Shown: positions 42,989 to 52,751, counted from the stretch's first letter. The stretch is DNA of 64,000 nucleotides from Mesorhizobium sophorae (GCF_002270415.1 NZ_NNRI01000008.1:186001-250000), one strand, 5' to 3'. Notes: generated from the sequence alone by a model not told the origin. Numbers and translations: made by a program.

Positions 42989-44506
42989 ATGACAAATCCC
43001 GATATCGTCATCATCGGCTCCGGCATCGGCGGCGCCACGATCGCCTCCGGTCTGGCCGGCAGCGGCGCCTCGATCCTGATGCTGGAGCGCGGCGAACCGT
43101 TGACGGCAACGCCGCATGCGCGCGACACCCGTTCCATCTTCGTCGACGGCCACTATCGGCCGAAGGAGATGTGGCGCGAGGCCGGCGGTGCGGCCTTCAA
43201 CCCCGGCAACTATTACTATGTCGGCGGCAATTCGAAATTCTACGGCGCCGTGCTGATCCGCTATCGCAGGGAAGATTTTGCGGCCATGGAGCATTTCGGC
43301 GGCGTCTCGCCGGCGTGGCCGTTTTCCTATGAAGAATTCGAGCCCTGGTATTCGAAGGCTGAGCAATTGTTTCGCGTGCGCGGCTCACTCGGCGAGGACC
43401 CGACCGAGCCGTTCCACTCCATCCCCTATGCTTTCAAGCCTGTGCCCGACGAGGCGCCCATCGCGCGCGCCCGCGCCGAGCTCAAGGGCCTCGGCCTGCA
43501 TCCGGCCTCGCTGCCGCTCGGCGTCGACATCGACACCTGGCTGAAGGAGGGCAAGACCGGCTGGGACGCGTTTCCCAACACCGGCCAAGGCAAGGTCGAC
43601 GCGCAAACGGGACCGCTGACGGCGGCGCTGACCGACCCGAACATAAAGTTGGAGACCGGCGCCTATGTCGAGTATCTCGAAGCCTCGGCCGACGGCAAAA
43701 CCATCGTCGCTGTTCACTACCACCAGAATGGCGCGTTGAAAAAGCTGACGCCGAAGCTGGTCATCCTCTCCGCCGGCGCGGTCAATTCCGCCGTCATCCT
43801 GCTGCGTTCGCCGTCACCCACCACCGGCAAGGGAGGTGGCAAGGGCCTCGCCAACCGCTCCGACCAGGTCGGCCGCAATTTCATGAACCACAATTCCAGC
43901 GCCATGCTGGCCATCGATCCGCGTCGCCGCAACGATGCCGTCTACCAGAAGACGCTGATGCTGAACGATTATTACCTTTCCGACGGCAAGGGCGGCAAGC
44001 CGCTCGGCAACGTCCAGCTGCTCGGCAAGATCGACGGCAACATCCTCAGCGCCAATGTGAAATTCGCGCCCAAATTCGCGCTCGATTTCATGGCCGGCCA
44101 TGCTGTCGACTGGTACTTGATGTGCGAGGACCTGCCCGATCCCGAAAGCCGTATCATGGTCGACGGCAGGGATATCGTTATGCAATGGCGGCGCTCCAAC
44201 ATGCAGTCGCTCGACGGCTTGACCAAGGTGATGCGCGAAAACTTCCGCGCCTGCGGCTATCCGATCGTGCTGTCGCGCCCCTTCGACAAGCGCACGCCGT
44301 CGCACCAGTGCGGCACGGTGAAGATGGGCGACGATCCCGCCACCGCGCCGCTCGACCCGTTCTGCCGGTCCTTCGATCATCGGAATCTGTTCGTTGTCGA
44401 TGGCGGCTTCCTGCCGAATTCGGCCGCCGTCAATCCGGCGCTGTCGATCGCCGCGCAAGCGCTGCGTGTCGCCGACCATATCCGCAAGAGCGAGCTTTCC
44501 CAATGA
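42989..44506 (+). CDS. GMC-family FAD oxidoreductase (sugar dehydrogenase-like)
   Basis: 505 residues. FAD Rossmann motif DIVIIGSGIGGATIASGLAGSG at the N-terminus, and the C-terminal GMC domain with SHQCGTVKMGDDP and VVDGGFLPNSAAVNPALSIAAQALR. The pattern is closest to membrane-linked sugar dehydrogenases (gluconate 2-dehydrogenase or glucoside 3-dehydrogenase flavin subunit style) rather than choline dehydrogenase. It lacks a Tat signal and no gamma or cytochrome subunit gene is adjacent, so the electron acceptor is unclear. Confidence 0.88.
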   Translation: MTNPDIVIIGSGIGGATIASGLAGSGASILMLERGEPLTATPHARDTRSIFVDGHYRPKEMWREAGGAAFNPGNYYYVGGNSKFYGAVLIRYRREDFAAMEHFGGVSPAWPFSYEEFEPWYSKAEQLFRVRGSLGEDPTEPFHSIPYAFKPVPDEAPIARARAELKGLGLHPASLPLGVDIDTWLKEGKTGWDAFPNTGQGKVDAQTGPLTAALTDPNIKLETGAYVEYLEASADGKTIVAVHYHQNGALKKLTPKLVILSAGAVNSAVILLRSPSPTTGKGGGKGLANRSDQVGRNFMNHNSSAMLAIDPRRRNDAVYQKTLMLNDYYLSDGKGGKPLGNVQLLGKIDGNILSANVKFAPKFALDFMAGHAVDWYLMCEDLPDPESRIMVDGRDIVMQWRRSNMQSLDGLTKVMRENFRACGYPIVLSRPFDKRTPSHQCGTVKMGDDPATAPLDPFCRSFDHRNLFVVDGGFLPNSAAVNPALSIAAQALRVADHIRKSELSQ

Positions 44507-45264
44507 GCCGCCCGGCGGCCATCGTCACTGGCGGCGCGCGCGGCATCGGCCTTGCCTGCGCCCAGGCGCTTGCAGATGCCGGCTTCGACATCCTCGTCGC
44601 CGACCTTGCCGAAAAACTCGCTGACGGGATAGCAAAGGACATCACCACGCGCGGCGCCAAGTTCGCCTACGTCAGTTGCGACATCGCCGATCTCGGCGGC
44701 CATGCGGCACTGGTCGACGCCGCGATGCGCGCCTTCGGCCGCATCGAATGCCTGGTCAACAACGCGGGCGTCGGCGCCGTCGTGCGCGGCGACCTCTTGG
44801 AACTGAAGCCCGAGAATTTCGACAAGGCGCTCAACATCAACCTGCGCGGCACCGTGTTCCTCAGCCAGGCCGTCGCCAAGGCGATGCTGGCTGTACCTGG
44901 AGATCACCCGAAATCGATCATCACCATCACCTCGGTCAGCGCCGAAATGGCGTCGCCGGAACGGCCTGACTACTGCATCTCGAAAGCCGGCCTGTCGATG
45001 TGGGTGAAGACCCTGGCGCTCAGGCTTGCCGCCGAGGGCATCGCTGTATTCGAGGTGCGGCCGGGCATCATCCGAACCGACATGACATCAGGCGTCACCG
45101 CCAAATACGGCGCCTTGATCGACGGCGGGCTGGTGCCGGCAAAGCGCTGGGGCGAAGCATCGGACATCGGTGCCGTGGTGGCGACGCTTGCCGGCGGCAA
45201 GCTCGGCTTTTCGACCGGCTCGATCATCAATGTCGACGGCGCGCTCTCCGTGCCGCGGCTGTAA
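44503..45264 (+). CDS. Short-chain dehydrogenase/reductase (annotated FabG-like)
   Basis: 253 residues. Cofactor motif TGGARGIG (9-16), NNAG (86-89), and the catalytic Ser144, Tyr157 and Lys161 (YCISK) are all present, so it is an active classical SDR. It oxidises a secondary alcohol or reduces a ketone in the pathway; a fatty-acid role is unlikely in this context. It overlaps the upstream GMC gene by ATGA. Confidence 0.92.
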   Translation: MSRPAAIVTGGARGIGLACAQALADAGFDILVADLAEKLADGIAKDITTRGAKFAYVSCDIADLGGHAALVDAAMRAFGRIECLVNNAGVGAVVRGDLLELKPENFDKALNINLRGTVFLSQAVAKAMLAVPGDHPKSIITITSVSAEMASPERPDYCISKAGLSMWVKTLALRLAAEGIAVFEVRPGIIRTDMTSGVTAKYGALIDGGLVPAKRWGEASDIGAVVATLAGGKLGFSTGSIINVDGALSVPRL

Positions 45265-45277
45265 GGTGGATAGTGTC

Positions 45278-46906
45278 ATGACCGACTACATCATCGTGGG
45301 CGCCGGCCCGGCCGGCTGCGTTCTGGCCAACCGGTTGAGCGAGGATCCGACGCATCAGGTGCTGCTGCTGGAAGCCGGCGGCAAGGACTGGCATCCCTAT
45401 ATCCACATGCCGGCGGGCTTTGCCAAGATGACCAAGGGCATTGCCTCGTGGGGCTGGTCGACCGTTCCGCAGAAGCACATGAAGGACCGCGTCTTCTGGT
45501 ACACGCAGGCCAAGGTGGTCGGCGGCGGTTCTTCCATCAACGCCCAGATCTACACGCGCGGCAATGCCCGCGACTATGACGCCTGGGAGAAGGAAGAAGG
45601 TCTCGCCGGCTGGGGCTATCGCGATGTGCTGCCCTATTTCAAGCGAGCCGAAAACAACCAGCGTTACGCCAACGACTTTCATGGCGACCAGGGCCCGCTC
45701 GGCGTGTCGAACCCGATTTCGCCACTGCCGATCTGCGAGGCTTATTTCCGCGCCGGCCAGGAGATGGGCATTCCCTTCAACCCAGATTTCAACGGCGCCA
45801 GCCAGGAGGGCGTCGGCTACTATCAGTTGACCCAGAAGGACGCGAGGCGTTCCTCCGCTTCGGTCGCCTATTTGAAGCCGATCCGCGCTCGCGGGAACCT
45901 TACTGTCAGGACCGATGTGCTGGTGACGCGCATCGTCGTCGAGAGAGGCCGCGCCATCGGTGTCGAGATCGTCGACAGGCCGGGCGGCGAGAAGAAAATC
46001 CTGCGCGCCGACCGCGAGGTGATCGTCTCGTCCGGCGCAATTGGCTCGCCGAAGCTGTTGATGCAGTCGGGCATCGGCCCGGCCGACCATCTGAAATCGG
46101 TCGGCGTCACGCCGGTGCATGACCTGCCCGGCGTCGGCTCCAACATGCAGGACCATCTCGACCTGTTCGTCATCGCCGAATGCACCGGCGACCACACCTA
46201 TGACAATTACGCCAAGCTGCACCGCACGGCCTGGGCCGGCCTGCAATATCTGCTGCTGAAGAAGGGACCGGTGGCCTCCAGCCTGTTCGAGACCGGCGGC
46301 TTCTGGTACGCCGACCCGACCGCAGCCTCGCCCGACATCCAGTTCCATCTCGGCTTGGGTTCCGGCATTGAGGCCGGCGTCGAGAAGCTGAACAACCCGG
46401 GCGTCACCTTGAATTCCGCCTTCCTGCGGCCGCGCTCGCGCGGCACGGTGCGGCTGAAGAGCGCCGACCCAGCCGACCATCCGCTGATCGATCCGAACTA
46501 CTGGTCCGATCCCTACGATCGCGCCATGTCGATCAAGGGACTGAGGCTGGCGCGCGAGATCATGCGGCAGAAGGCACTTCAGCCCTACGTGCTGCGCGAG
46601 GTGCTGCCCGGCCCGTCGCTCGCCAGCGACGACGAGCTGTTCGACTATGCCTGCCGCAGTTCCAAGACCGACCATCATCCGGTCGGCACCTGCCGCATGG
46701 GCCATGACGACATGGCCGTGGTGACGCCGGATCTGCGGCTGCGCGGCATCGAGGGCCTACGGGTCTGCGACGCCTCGGTGATGCCGCGCGTGCCCTCCTC
46801 CAACACAAATGCGCCGACCATCATGGTCGGCGAAAAGGGTGCCGATCTGATCCTTGACCGCGAGCCGCTGCCGCCGGCCGTGTTTTCCGGAAACCGGGCG
46901 GCTTAG
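45278..46906 (+). CDS. GMC-family oxidoreductase (choline/alcohol dehydrogenase-like)
   Basis: 542 residues. FAD motif YIIVGAGPAGCVLANRLSED, GMC signature 1 VVGGGSSINAQIYTRG, signature 2 SSGAIGSPKLLMQSGIGP, and the catalytic-pair region HHPVGTCRMG ... SSNTNAPTIMVGEKGADLI. It resembles BetA, AlkJ and polyethylene-glycol dehydrogenases, which oxidise primary alcohols to aldehydes at the membrane. AAGGTGG precedes ATG 45278. The second GMC enzyme in this operon, of a clearly different subfamily from the first. Confidence 0.9.
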   Translation: MTDYIIVGAGPAGCVLANRLSEDPTHQVLLLEAGGKDWHPYIHMPAGFAKMTKGIASWGWSTVPQKHMKDRVFWYTQAKVVGGGSSINAQIYTRGNARDYDAWEKEEGLAGWGYRDVLPYFKRAENNQRYANDFHGDQGPLGVSNPISPLPICEAYFRAGQEMGIPFNPDFNGASQEGVGYYQLTQKDARRSSASVAYLKPIRARGNLTVRTDVLVTRIVVERGRAIGVEIVDRPGGEKKILRADREVIVSSGAIGSPKLLMQSGIGPADHLKSVGVTPVHDLPGVGSNMQDHLDLFVIAECTGDHTYDNYAKLHRTAWAGLQYLLLKKGPVASSLFETGGFWYADPTAASPDIQFHLGLGSGIEAGVEKLNNPGVTLNSAFLRPRSRGTVRLKSADPADHPLIDPNYWSDPYDRAMSIKGLRLAREIMRQKALQPYVLREVLPGPSLASDDELFDYACRSSKTDHHPVGTCRMGHDDMAVVTPDLRLRGIEGLRVCDASVMPRVPSSNTNAPTIMVGEKGADLILDREPLPPAVFSGNRAA

Positions 46907-46916
46907 GAGCAAAAAA

Positions 46917-47234
46917 ATGATCAGGCACTGTGTCTTCGCCAGGTTTCGCAACGATGTTCCCGCCGCCGAGCGCATGGCAATCCATGCCGATCTCGAAGCG
47001 CTGCGACAGGTGGTGGAGGGCATGGAAGCGGTCCAATTCAGCGCCAATGTCAGCCCCGAGCCGTTCGGCCGCGGCTTCACGCATGGCTTCACCATCGATT
47101 TCCGCGATGCCGCCACCCGCGACGCCTATCTGGTGCATGAGGCGCATCAGCGCGCCGGCGCCCGACTGGTCGCCGCTCTCGAAGGCGGCACCGACGGATT
47201 GATGGTCTTCGATCTCGATCTTACGAAAAAGTGA
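46917..47234 (+). CDS. Dabb-domain (stress-responsive alpha/beta-barrel) protein
   Basis: 105 residues. The opening IRHCVFARFRND and the later FTHGFTIDFRDAATRDAYLVHEAHQ are the Dabb (dimeric alpha+beta barrel) pattern. Such small proteins occur beside catabolic enzymes and may bind or process an unstable intermediate. The ribosome site TAGGAGC overlaps the GMC stop codon, so the gene belongs to the operon. Confidence 0.85.
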   Translation: MIRHCVFARFRNDVPAAERMAIHADLEALRQVVEGMEAVQFSANVSPEPFGRGFTHGFTIDFRDAATRDAYLVHEAHQRAGARLVAALEGGTDGLMVFDLDLTKK

Positions 47235-47236
47235 CC

Positions 47237-47257
47237 GCCGGTTTTTCGAAAGCCGGC
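47237..47257 (+). terminator. Weak terminator-like hairpin after the Dabb gene
   Basis: Nine-bp stem with one G-U pair (GCCGGTTTT and AAAGCCGGC) around 3 nt. The following sequence (TTCTCTTTT, 13 nt further) is only partly T-rich, so termination is likely partial and the MFS gene could still be read through. Confidence 0.35.
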
Positions 47258-47324
47258 TGACGGCTGTTCTCTTTTGCCGACCGGGCGACATATCGTTGCC
47301 CGGGGACGGTAAAGGAGGAACGTC

Positions 47325-48542
47325 TTGAACCTCAATTCCCAACAGAAGAAAACCGTCCTGGCTTCATTTCTGGGCTGGACGCTCGACGCTTTCGATTTCT
47401 TCCTCCTGACATTCCTGCTCACGGATATTGCGACTGAATTCAAGACCGATGTCCCGGCCGTATCGAAGGCGCTGTTCCTGACTTTGGCGACACGCTTCAT
47501 CGGCGCCTTTTTCTTCGGCATGCTTGCCGACAAATACGGGCGCAAGCCCATCCTCATGCTCAACATCGTCAGCTATTCGGTGATTGGCGCGCTGGCCGCC
47601 TTCTCGCCCAATCTCGGCATCTTCCTGGCACTGCGCGCCCTGTTCGGCATTGCCATGGGCGGCGAATGGGGACTTGGCAGTTCGCTCGCCATGGAGTCTA
47701 TCCCGCCCAGCGCGCGCGGCATGGTCTCGGGCATCCTGCAATGCGGCTATCCGACGGGCTACCTCTTGGCGGCAGTGGTCTATGGCCTGCTCTATCAGCA
47801 GACTATCGGCGGCTACACGATCGGCTGGCGCGCCATGTTCCTGCTCAGCTTCGTGCCGGCATTGATCGTGCTGTTCATCCGCTCGCACGTGCCGGAATCG
47901 CCGGCCTTCGTCGACGCGCAGAAGACCGCCAGGCCGGGACTGTTGGAGACGCTGCAAAAGCACTGGGGCGTCGCCCTCTATGCCGTCGTGCTGATGATGT
48001 TCTTCAACTTCTTCAGCCATGGCACACAGGACCTCTACCCAACCTTCCTGAAGAAGCAGCACGGCTTCGATCCGCATACGGTGAGCTGGATCACCATCGT
48101 CGCCAACATCGGCGCCATCGTTGGCGGCCTGGCATTCGGCGCGCTGTCCGAGAAGATCGGCCGCGTCAACGCCATCACCCTGGCGTGCCTGATTGCTTTG
48201 CCGTCGATTCCACTGTGGGCCTACAGCACCACGCCCTTCATGCTCGCCATCGGCGCCTTCGTCATGCAGGTCGCTGTCCAGGGCGCCTGGGGCGTCATCC
48301 CGGTGCATCTCAACGAGCTTTCGCCGGGGTCCGTGCGTGCGACCTTGCCCGGCTTCATCTATCAGGCCGGCAATCTCGCGGCGTCCTATGGCGGCCCTTA
48401 CCAGGCAGGCATCGCGGAAGCCCCTGGAGGCAGCTACGGATATGCGCTTGCGCTTTTTGCCGGCGTGGTTGCCGTCTGCATCATCGTCGTCATCCGCTTC
48501 AGTCCGGAGCGACGCGGCCAAGTGATGACCGTGCTGGGCTAA
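47325..48542 (+). CDS. MFS transporter, carboxylate/sialate:H+ symporter type
   Basis: 405 residues with about 12 membrane helices. The opening FLGWTLDAFDFFLLTFLLTDIATEF and the loop GMLADKYGRKPILM (family motif 2-3 region) fit the SHS/NanT-like branch of MFS, which carries sialate, lactate, pyruvate or other carboxylates with protons. The start is TTG at 47325, preceded by an ideal AAAGGAGGAA. It closes the catabolic locus and could import or export an acid intermediate. Confidence 0.87.
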   Translation: MNLNSQQKKTVLASFLGWTLDAFDFFLLTFLLTDIATEFKTDVPAVSKALFLTLATRFIGAFFFGMLADKYGRKPILMLNIVSYSVIGALAAFSPNLGIFLALRALFGIAMGGEWGLGSSLAMESIPPSARGMVSGILQCGYPTGYLLAAVVYGLLYQQTIGGYTIGWRAMFLLSFVPALIVLFIRSHVPESPAFVDAQKTARPGLLETLQKHWGVALYAVVLMMFFNFFSHGTQDLYPTFLKKQHGFDPHTVSWITIVANIGAIVGGLAFGALSEKIGRVNAITLACLIALPSIPLWAYSTTPFMLAIGAFVMQVAVQGAWGVIPVHLNELSPGSVRATLPGFIYQAGNLAASYGGPYQAGIAEAPGGSYGYALALFAGVVAVCIIVVIRFSPERRGQVMTVLG

Positions 48543-48551
48543 CGGCGGCAG

Positions 48552-49397
48552 CTAGCCCAGTCGGAGCGCAACAACGCCGGCGACAATGCTGAGCGCGGCG
48601 GCCGCGCGCCAGCCCGTCATCTTCTCGCCGAGGGCGAAGACCGAGATCATCATGGCGAACAAGATCGAGGTCTCGCGCAGCGACGCCACCGATGCGATCG
48701 GCGCCTTGGTCATTGCCCACATCACGATCCAGTAGGCCGCACCGCTGAGTACGCCGGTGAACAGGCCCACCTTCCAGTCGCGCGCCAGCACCGGCAGCGC
48801 TTTCGGCCCACGGAAGATAAGGCACAGCACCAGCGCTCCGAGGGCATCGCAGATGAACAGCCAGGCGGCGTAGCTTTGCGCCGTGGCGGCCAGCCGCGCG
48901 CCGCTGCCGTCGGACAGCGTGTAGCTGGCGATGAAGATCGAGGTGCCCAGCGCAAAGCCGACCGCGCGCAGGTTCAGCTTTTCCAGATGCGCACCGCCGC
49001 GAAACGACATCACCAGCGTGCCGGCCGACAGCAGAAAAATACCCAGAATGGCAAGCGGTGCCGGCACCTCGGCGACCACGAACATACCGCCAAGGGCTGC
49101 CAGCAAAGGTGCTGTGCCGCGCGCCAGCGGATAGGTCTGGGCGAAATCGCCGGCCTGGTAGGCGCCGATCAGGAAGGTCCGGTAGCCCATGTGGAAGATC
49201 ACCGAGGCGATGATGTAGGGCCACACCTGCGCCTTCGGCACTTCGACGAAAGGCAGCACGACAAGGGCAGCAGCGCCCATGCCGAGCGTCATCAGCGTGA
49301 TCGACAGGAAGCGGTCGAGATGCACCTTGACCAGCGCATTCCAGATCGCGTGCATGGCGGCGGCGGCAAGCACCGCGAAGAAGACGAAGGGCGTCAT
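48552..49397 (-). CDS. EamA/DMT-family transporter
   Basis: 281 residues with about ten membrane helices and two EamA repeats (halves about 5-135 and 150-280). DMT transporters export amino acids or other metabolites, or import sugars; nothing fixes the substrate. I start at 49397 (MTPFVFFAVLAAAAMHAIWNALVK); a longer frame lacks homology. It converges on the MFS gene with 9 nt between, and its start lies 7 nt from the end of the upstream gene. Confidence 0.88.
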   Translation of the reverse strand: MTPFVFFAVLAAAAMHAIWNALVKVHLDRFLSITLMTLGMGAAALVVLPFVEVPKAQVWPYIIASVIFHMGYRTFLIGAYQAGDFAQTYPLARGTAPLLAALGGMFVVAEVPAPLAILGIFLLSAGTLVMSFRGGAHLEKLNLRAVGFALGTSIFIASYTLSDGSGARLAATAQSYAAWLFICDALGALVLCLIFRGPKALPVLARDWKVGLFTGVLSGAAYWIVMWAMTKAPIASVASLRETSILFAMMISVFALGEKMTGWRAAAALSIVAGVVALRLG

Positions 49398-49404
49398 CGC
49401 CGGC

Positions 49405-50316
49405 TCATCCGCCGCGCAGCACGGCGAGCGGTGTTTCGAGATCGATGTCGAGCCGTAGGGGGAAATGGTCCGATGCGACCTCGCCGACATCGGCGCCGAC
49501 CGAGCGGACGCGCCCGGCAAACATGCCGCCGACAAAGCAATGGTCAAGCCGGCGTTTGGCCAGTTTGCCGTCGATGGTCTTCACATGGGTGTGGAAATCC
49601 GCGGTCGGCTGGCTGGCAACGGCGGCGGCATCGACGAAGCCATCGAGGTAGGCGGCGCCGCGATGATAGGGCGTGCTGCCGACGATGCGGCTATATTCGA
49701 CGCTGCCCGGCTCCATGTTGAAATCGCCCATCCAGATCGCTTCCAGCGGGTTCTCCGGCTCCGGCTCGCCATTGCTCCAGTTGCGCGACGGCTCGTCATC
49801 GATGCCGCTCCAGGGTCCGCCCTCTCGGGTTGCACGGCGATGTTCGCCCAAGAGGTAATCGATCTGCTCCAGTCGCTCCTCCGCCGCGATATGGGCGAGA
49901 TGCAACGAAAACACCCGAACCGGGCCGGCCGGCGCTCGGATCATGCATTCAAGCGCCGCGTTGCGCGTGTTGAGCGGCCGCAGTGTGCGGCGCATCGGCA
50001 GCGCGTACAGCCGCGACCAGACAATCGGCAGCTTCGACAGCACCATCGTGCCGAACTGCCGGCGTCGGTTGATCAGACGGCCGTCGCGCTGCTCGCTGGC
50101 GTCCATGTCGAAGGCCGGACCATAGACCCAGTGATAGTCCGGCAGCAGGCGGGAAATAAGCTCCGGCTGGTCGTCGTAGTTGCTGCGCTGCCAGTGCCGT
50201 TCGACTTCCTGCAGCGCGATGATGTCGGCGCCGGCGACGATGCGGGCGGCACGCGAAAGATCGTAGCGGCCGTCGCTGCCGAACCCGTACTGGATGTTGT
50301 AGCTGACCAGCTTCAT
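49405..50316 (-). CDS. Endonuclease/exonuclease/phosphatase-family protein
   Basis: 303 residues, no signal peptide. The EEP fold is marked by SYNIQYGFGSDG at the start, the metal-binding Glu in IALQEVERHW (about residue 37), IWMGDFNMEPGSVEY, and the catalytic SDHFPLRLDI at the end. The family covers DNA repair nucleases, sphingomyelinases and other phosphodiesterases. Cotranscribed with the DMT gene. Confidence 0.88.
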   Translation of the reverse strand: MKLVSYNIQYGFGSDGRYDLSRAARIVAGADIIALQEVERHWQRSNYDDQPELISRLLPDYHWVYGPAFDMDASEQRDGRLINRRRQFGTMVLSKLPIVWSRLYALPMRRTLRPLNTRNAALECMIRAPAGPVRVFSLHLAHIAAEERLEQIDYLLGEHRRATREGGPWSGIDDEPSRNWSNGEPEPENPLEAIWMGDFNMEPGSVEYSRIVGSTPYHRGAAYLDGFVDAAAVASQPTADFHTHVKTIDGKLAKRRLDHCFVGGMFAGRVRSVGADVGEVASDHFPLRLDIDLETPLAVLRGG

Positions 50317-50408
50317 TGCTTATCCGGCTCAATTTCGATGATGGCAGTAGCGGTTCGGCAGATTGGTTGCAATGTGCAGGGAAATGGCAGCGGCTTGGGC
50401 CAGATATC

Positions 50409-51959
50409 TCACGTCGTCAGTGGCTGGAAACTTCCAGCTGGCGATGCCGCCAGTTCCGACCAGTCGATTTCCTCTTCAAGCCGGTGATAGGCCTCGTCAC
50501 CGATTGTGCCGTTGCGGCGCAGTTCCTCGAGCGTGTCGCGCTGGCGGTTGATGGCATAGAGGCGCAGCCGGTCATATTCGGTTGCCGCCTGTGCGTCCTC
50601 CGGGTTTTGAGCGATCAGGCGCTGCGCCTCATACTGCTCGCGCACAACAGCAGCAGCGGCCGATGTCTTGCGGCTCAACACGTCAAGGGCGGCCTGCATG
50701 ATGGCCACCCGCGCCTGCGCCACCTCGTTGTCGACCGTTCTGTCCGGGTCGAAGTTGAGTATCCGCAGCAGCGGCTTCAGGGTCATGCCTTGCAGCACCA
50801 GCGTGCCGAGAACGACCGCGAAGGCGGCAAGCACGATCGGATCGCGGCCGGGAAAACCCGCCGGCAGAGCAATGGCCACCACCAGCGTCACCAGGCCCCG
50901 CATGCCACACCAACCGACGAGCACCGCGCCGCCAAACGTCGGCACATCTCGCCTTTGGTCTTCGCTTCCGAAGCGGGCCAACCATCGGATGATCGCAACG
51001 TAACTCCCCACCCAGACGAGGCGTGCCACGATGACGACGGCCAGCACCGTTGCAGCGAAGAGAAAGGCTTCGCCTTGCCCGTCGCCGGAGAGGCGGCCAA
51101 CGATTGATCGTGCCTGCAGGCCCATCAGCACAAAGGCCAGCACGTTGAGCACGAAGACCGCCGATTCCCACACCGAATAGGTGCTGACGCGCCGCCTGGC
51201 CGACATGCGGCGCGGCGCCATCCGCGCAATGGTCATGGCGTAGACGACGATGGTGATGATGGCCGACAGGCCCAACCTGTCGGCCAGGATCCAGACTCCG
51301 AATGTCCCGGCGAATTGCACCACTGTGCTGCTTGCCGCATCCTCGATCCGGCTGAGCGTCAGCAGCGAAAAGCGGCCAAGCAGATAACCCGCGACGAGGC
51401 TGCCGATCGTCGACAGCAGGATCGTCGGGATGGCGTTGCTCAGCATGATCGAGCCGAGCGCTGCAGAAACCGCCAGGCGGTAGATCAGGAGTGCGGTGGC
51501 ATCGTTGAGCAGGCTCTCGCCCTGCAGGATGGCGGTGATGCGGTGCGGCACCTTGAACTGTCCGAGTACGGCGCTCGCCGCGACCGCATCGGGCGGCGCG
51601 ACGATGGCGCCGAGCGCGATTGCCGCCGCGACCGGCAGCCCGGCCATCTTCCAGCCGACGAAAGCGACGACCGCCGCGGTGAAGACGACGGCGCCGAGCG
51701 CCAGTAGCGCGAGCGGCAGCCGGTAACGGTTGAGATCCCGCAACGATGTGTCGTAGGCGGCATCCAGAAGCACCGGCGCAATGAACAGGGCAAGAGCCAG
51801 TTCCGGATCGATCTCGATCATTGGCGCACCGGGCACGAAGGCAATCCCGACCCCGGCCAAGGCCAGCAGGGACGGATAGGGAATCTCCAGCCGCCGCGAC
51901 AGCGCTGTCAGCGCAACGGCAGTCAAAAGCAGGACAAGCGTCAGTTCGAAAAGAGCCAT
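50409..51959 (-). CDS. Na+/H+ antiporter, CPA1 family
   Basis: 516 residues. About 12 membrane helices in the first 400 residues, including the ion-site motif GAIVAPPDAVAASAVL (Asp) of CPA1 antiporters. The C-terminal 110 residues (NEVAQARVAIMQAALDVL to IDWSELA) are a soluble, mostly helical regulatory tail. It exports Na+ or K+ for protons, supporting pH and salt tolerance. It follows no operon closely: 92 nt separate it from the EEP gene. Confidence 0.9.
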   Translation of the reverse strand: MALFELTLVLLLTAVALTALSRRLEIPYPSLLALAGVGIAFVPGAPMIEIDPELALALFIAPVLLDAAYDTSLRDLNRYRLPLALLALGAVVFTAAVVAFVGWKMAGLPVAAAIALGAIVAPPDAVAASAVLGQFKVPHRITAILQGESLLNDATALLIYRLAVSAALGSIMLSNAIPTILLSTIGSLVAGYLLGRFSLLTLSRIEDAASSTVVQFAGTFGVWILADRLGLSAIITIVVYAMTIARMAPRRMSARRRVSTYSVWESAVFVLNVLAFVLMGLQARSIVGRLSGDGQGEAFLFAATVLAVVIVARLVWVGSYVAIIRWLARFGSEDQRRDVPTFGGAVLVGWCGMRGLVTLVVAIALPAGFPGRDPIVLAAFAVVLGTLVLQGMTLKPLLRILNFDPDRTVDNEVAQARVAIMQAALDVLSRKTSAAAAVVREQYEAQRLIAQNPEDAQAATEYDRLRLYAINRQRDTLEELRRNGTIGDEAYHRLEEEIDWSELAASPAGSFQPLTT

Positions 51960-52085
51960 GGCCTGTTACCCCCGTGATGCTGCGTTGTCGGCAGTGGCAA
52001 GCCAGCAAGATGCTGTTGATTGACCATTGCGCACAAGCCCCGTGGCAGTATGTCAAGCAGTCACTTGCAGCGTAAGGCACCGACC

Positions 52086-52712
52086 ATGATCCTGATTGGC
52101 CAATTTGACTCCCCCTTCGTTCGCCGCGTCGGCATTGCGATGACCTTGTACGGCATCGCCTACGAGCACCGTCCGTGGTCGGCCTTCGGCGATGCCGACA
52201 AGATCCGGCCCTACAACCCGCTGACCCGGGTGCCGACCCTGGTGCTGGACAATGGCGAGGTGCTGATCGAAAGCCATTTGATGCTCGACTATCTCGACAC
52301 CCTCGTTCCGGCCGAGCGCAGGATGTTTCCGGCGGCCGAACCGGCGCGTCACCAGGCGCTGCGGATAACAGCCCTGGCAACCGGCCTCGGCGACAAGGCG
52401 GTCAGCCTGTTCTATGAGACGCGGCTGCATGAGAAAGTTTCCGACCTTTGGGCCGGGCGCTGCCGCACACAGATCGAGGCTGTCCTTGCAGTCTTGGAAG
52501 CCGATCGTCGGGGAAGGTCGACACCTTACTGGTTCGGCGACCGCATCGGCCATGCCGACATCGCGGTCACCGCCGTGCTCCGCTTCATCGGCGAGGCGCA
52601 TCCGGGGCTTGTGTTGCTGGCCGACTTCCCGGCGCTGGACACACATGCCGCGAAAATGGAAGCGCTGCCGGTCTTTCAGACAGTCATGCAGCCATTCATA
52701 GCGCCGGCCTGA
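52086..52712 (+). CDS. Glutathione S-transferase family protein
   Basis: 208 residues. N-terminal thioredoxin-like domain (MILIGQFDSPFVRRVGIAM to LDNGEVLIESHLMLDYLD, about 1-75) with the ES motif that holds glutathione, and an all-helical C-terminal domain (about 85-205). It probably conjugates or otherwise uses glutathione; specific substrate unknown. ATG 52086 is chosen as the family-typical start; an in-frame upstream ATG at 52020 has no match. Confidence 0.88.
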   Translation: MILIGQFDSPFVRRVGIAMTLYGIAYEHRPWSAFGDADKIRPYNPLTRVPTLVLDNGEVLIESHLMLDYLDTLVPAERRMFPAAEPARHQALRITALATGLGDKAVSLFYETRLHEKVSDLWAGRCRTQIEAVLAVLEADRRGRSTPYWFGDRIGHADIAVTAVLRFIGEAHPGLVLLADFPALDTHAAKMEALPVFQTVMQPFIAPA

Positions 52713-52751
52713 GGGGGCTTGGTTCTTCCCCTGCCCCGTCCGCTCTACCGC

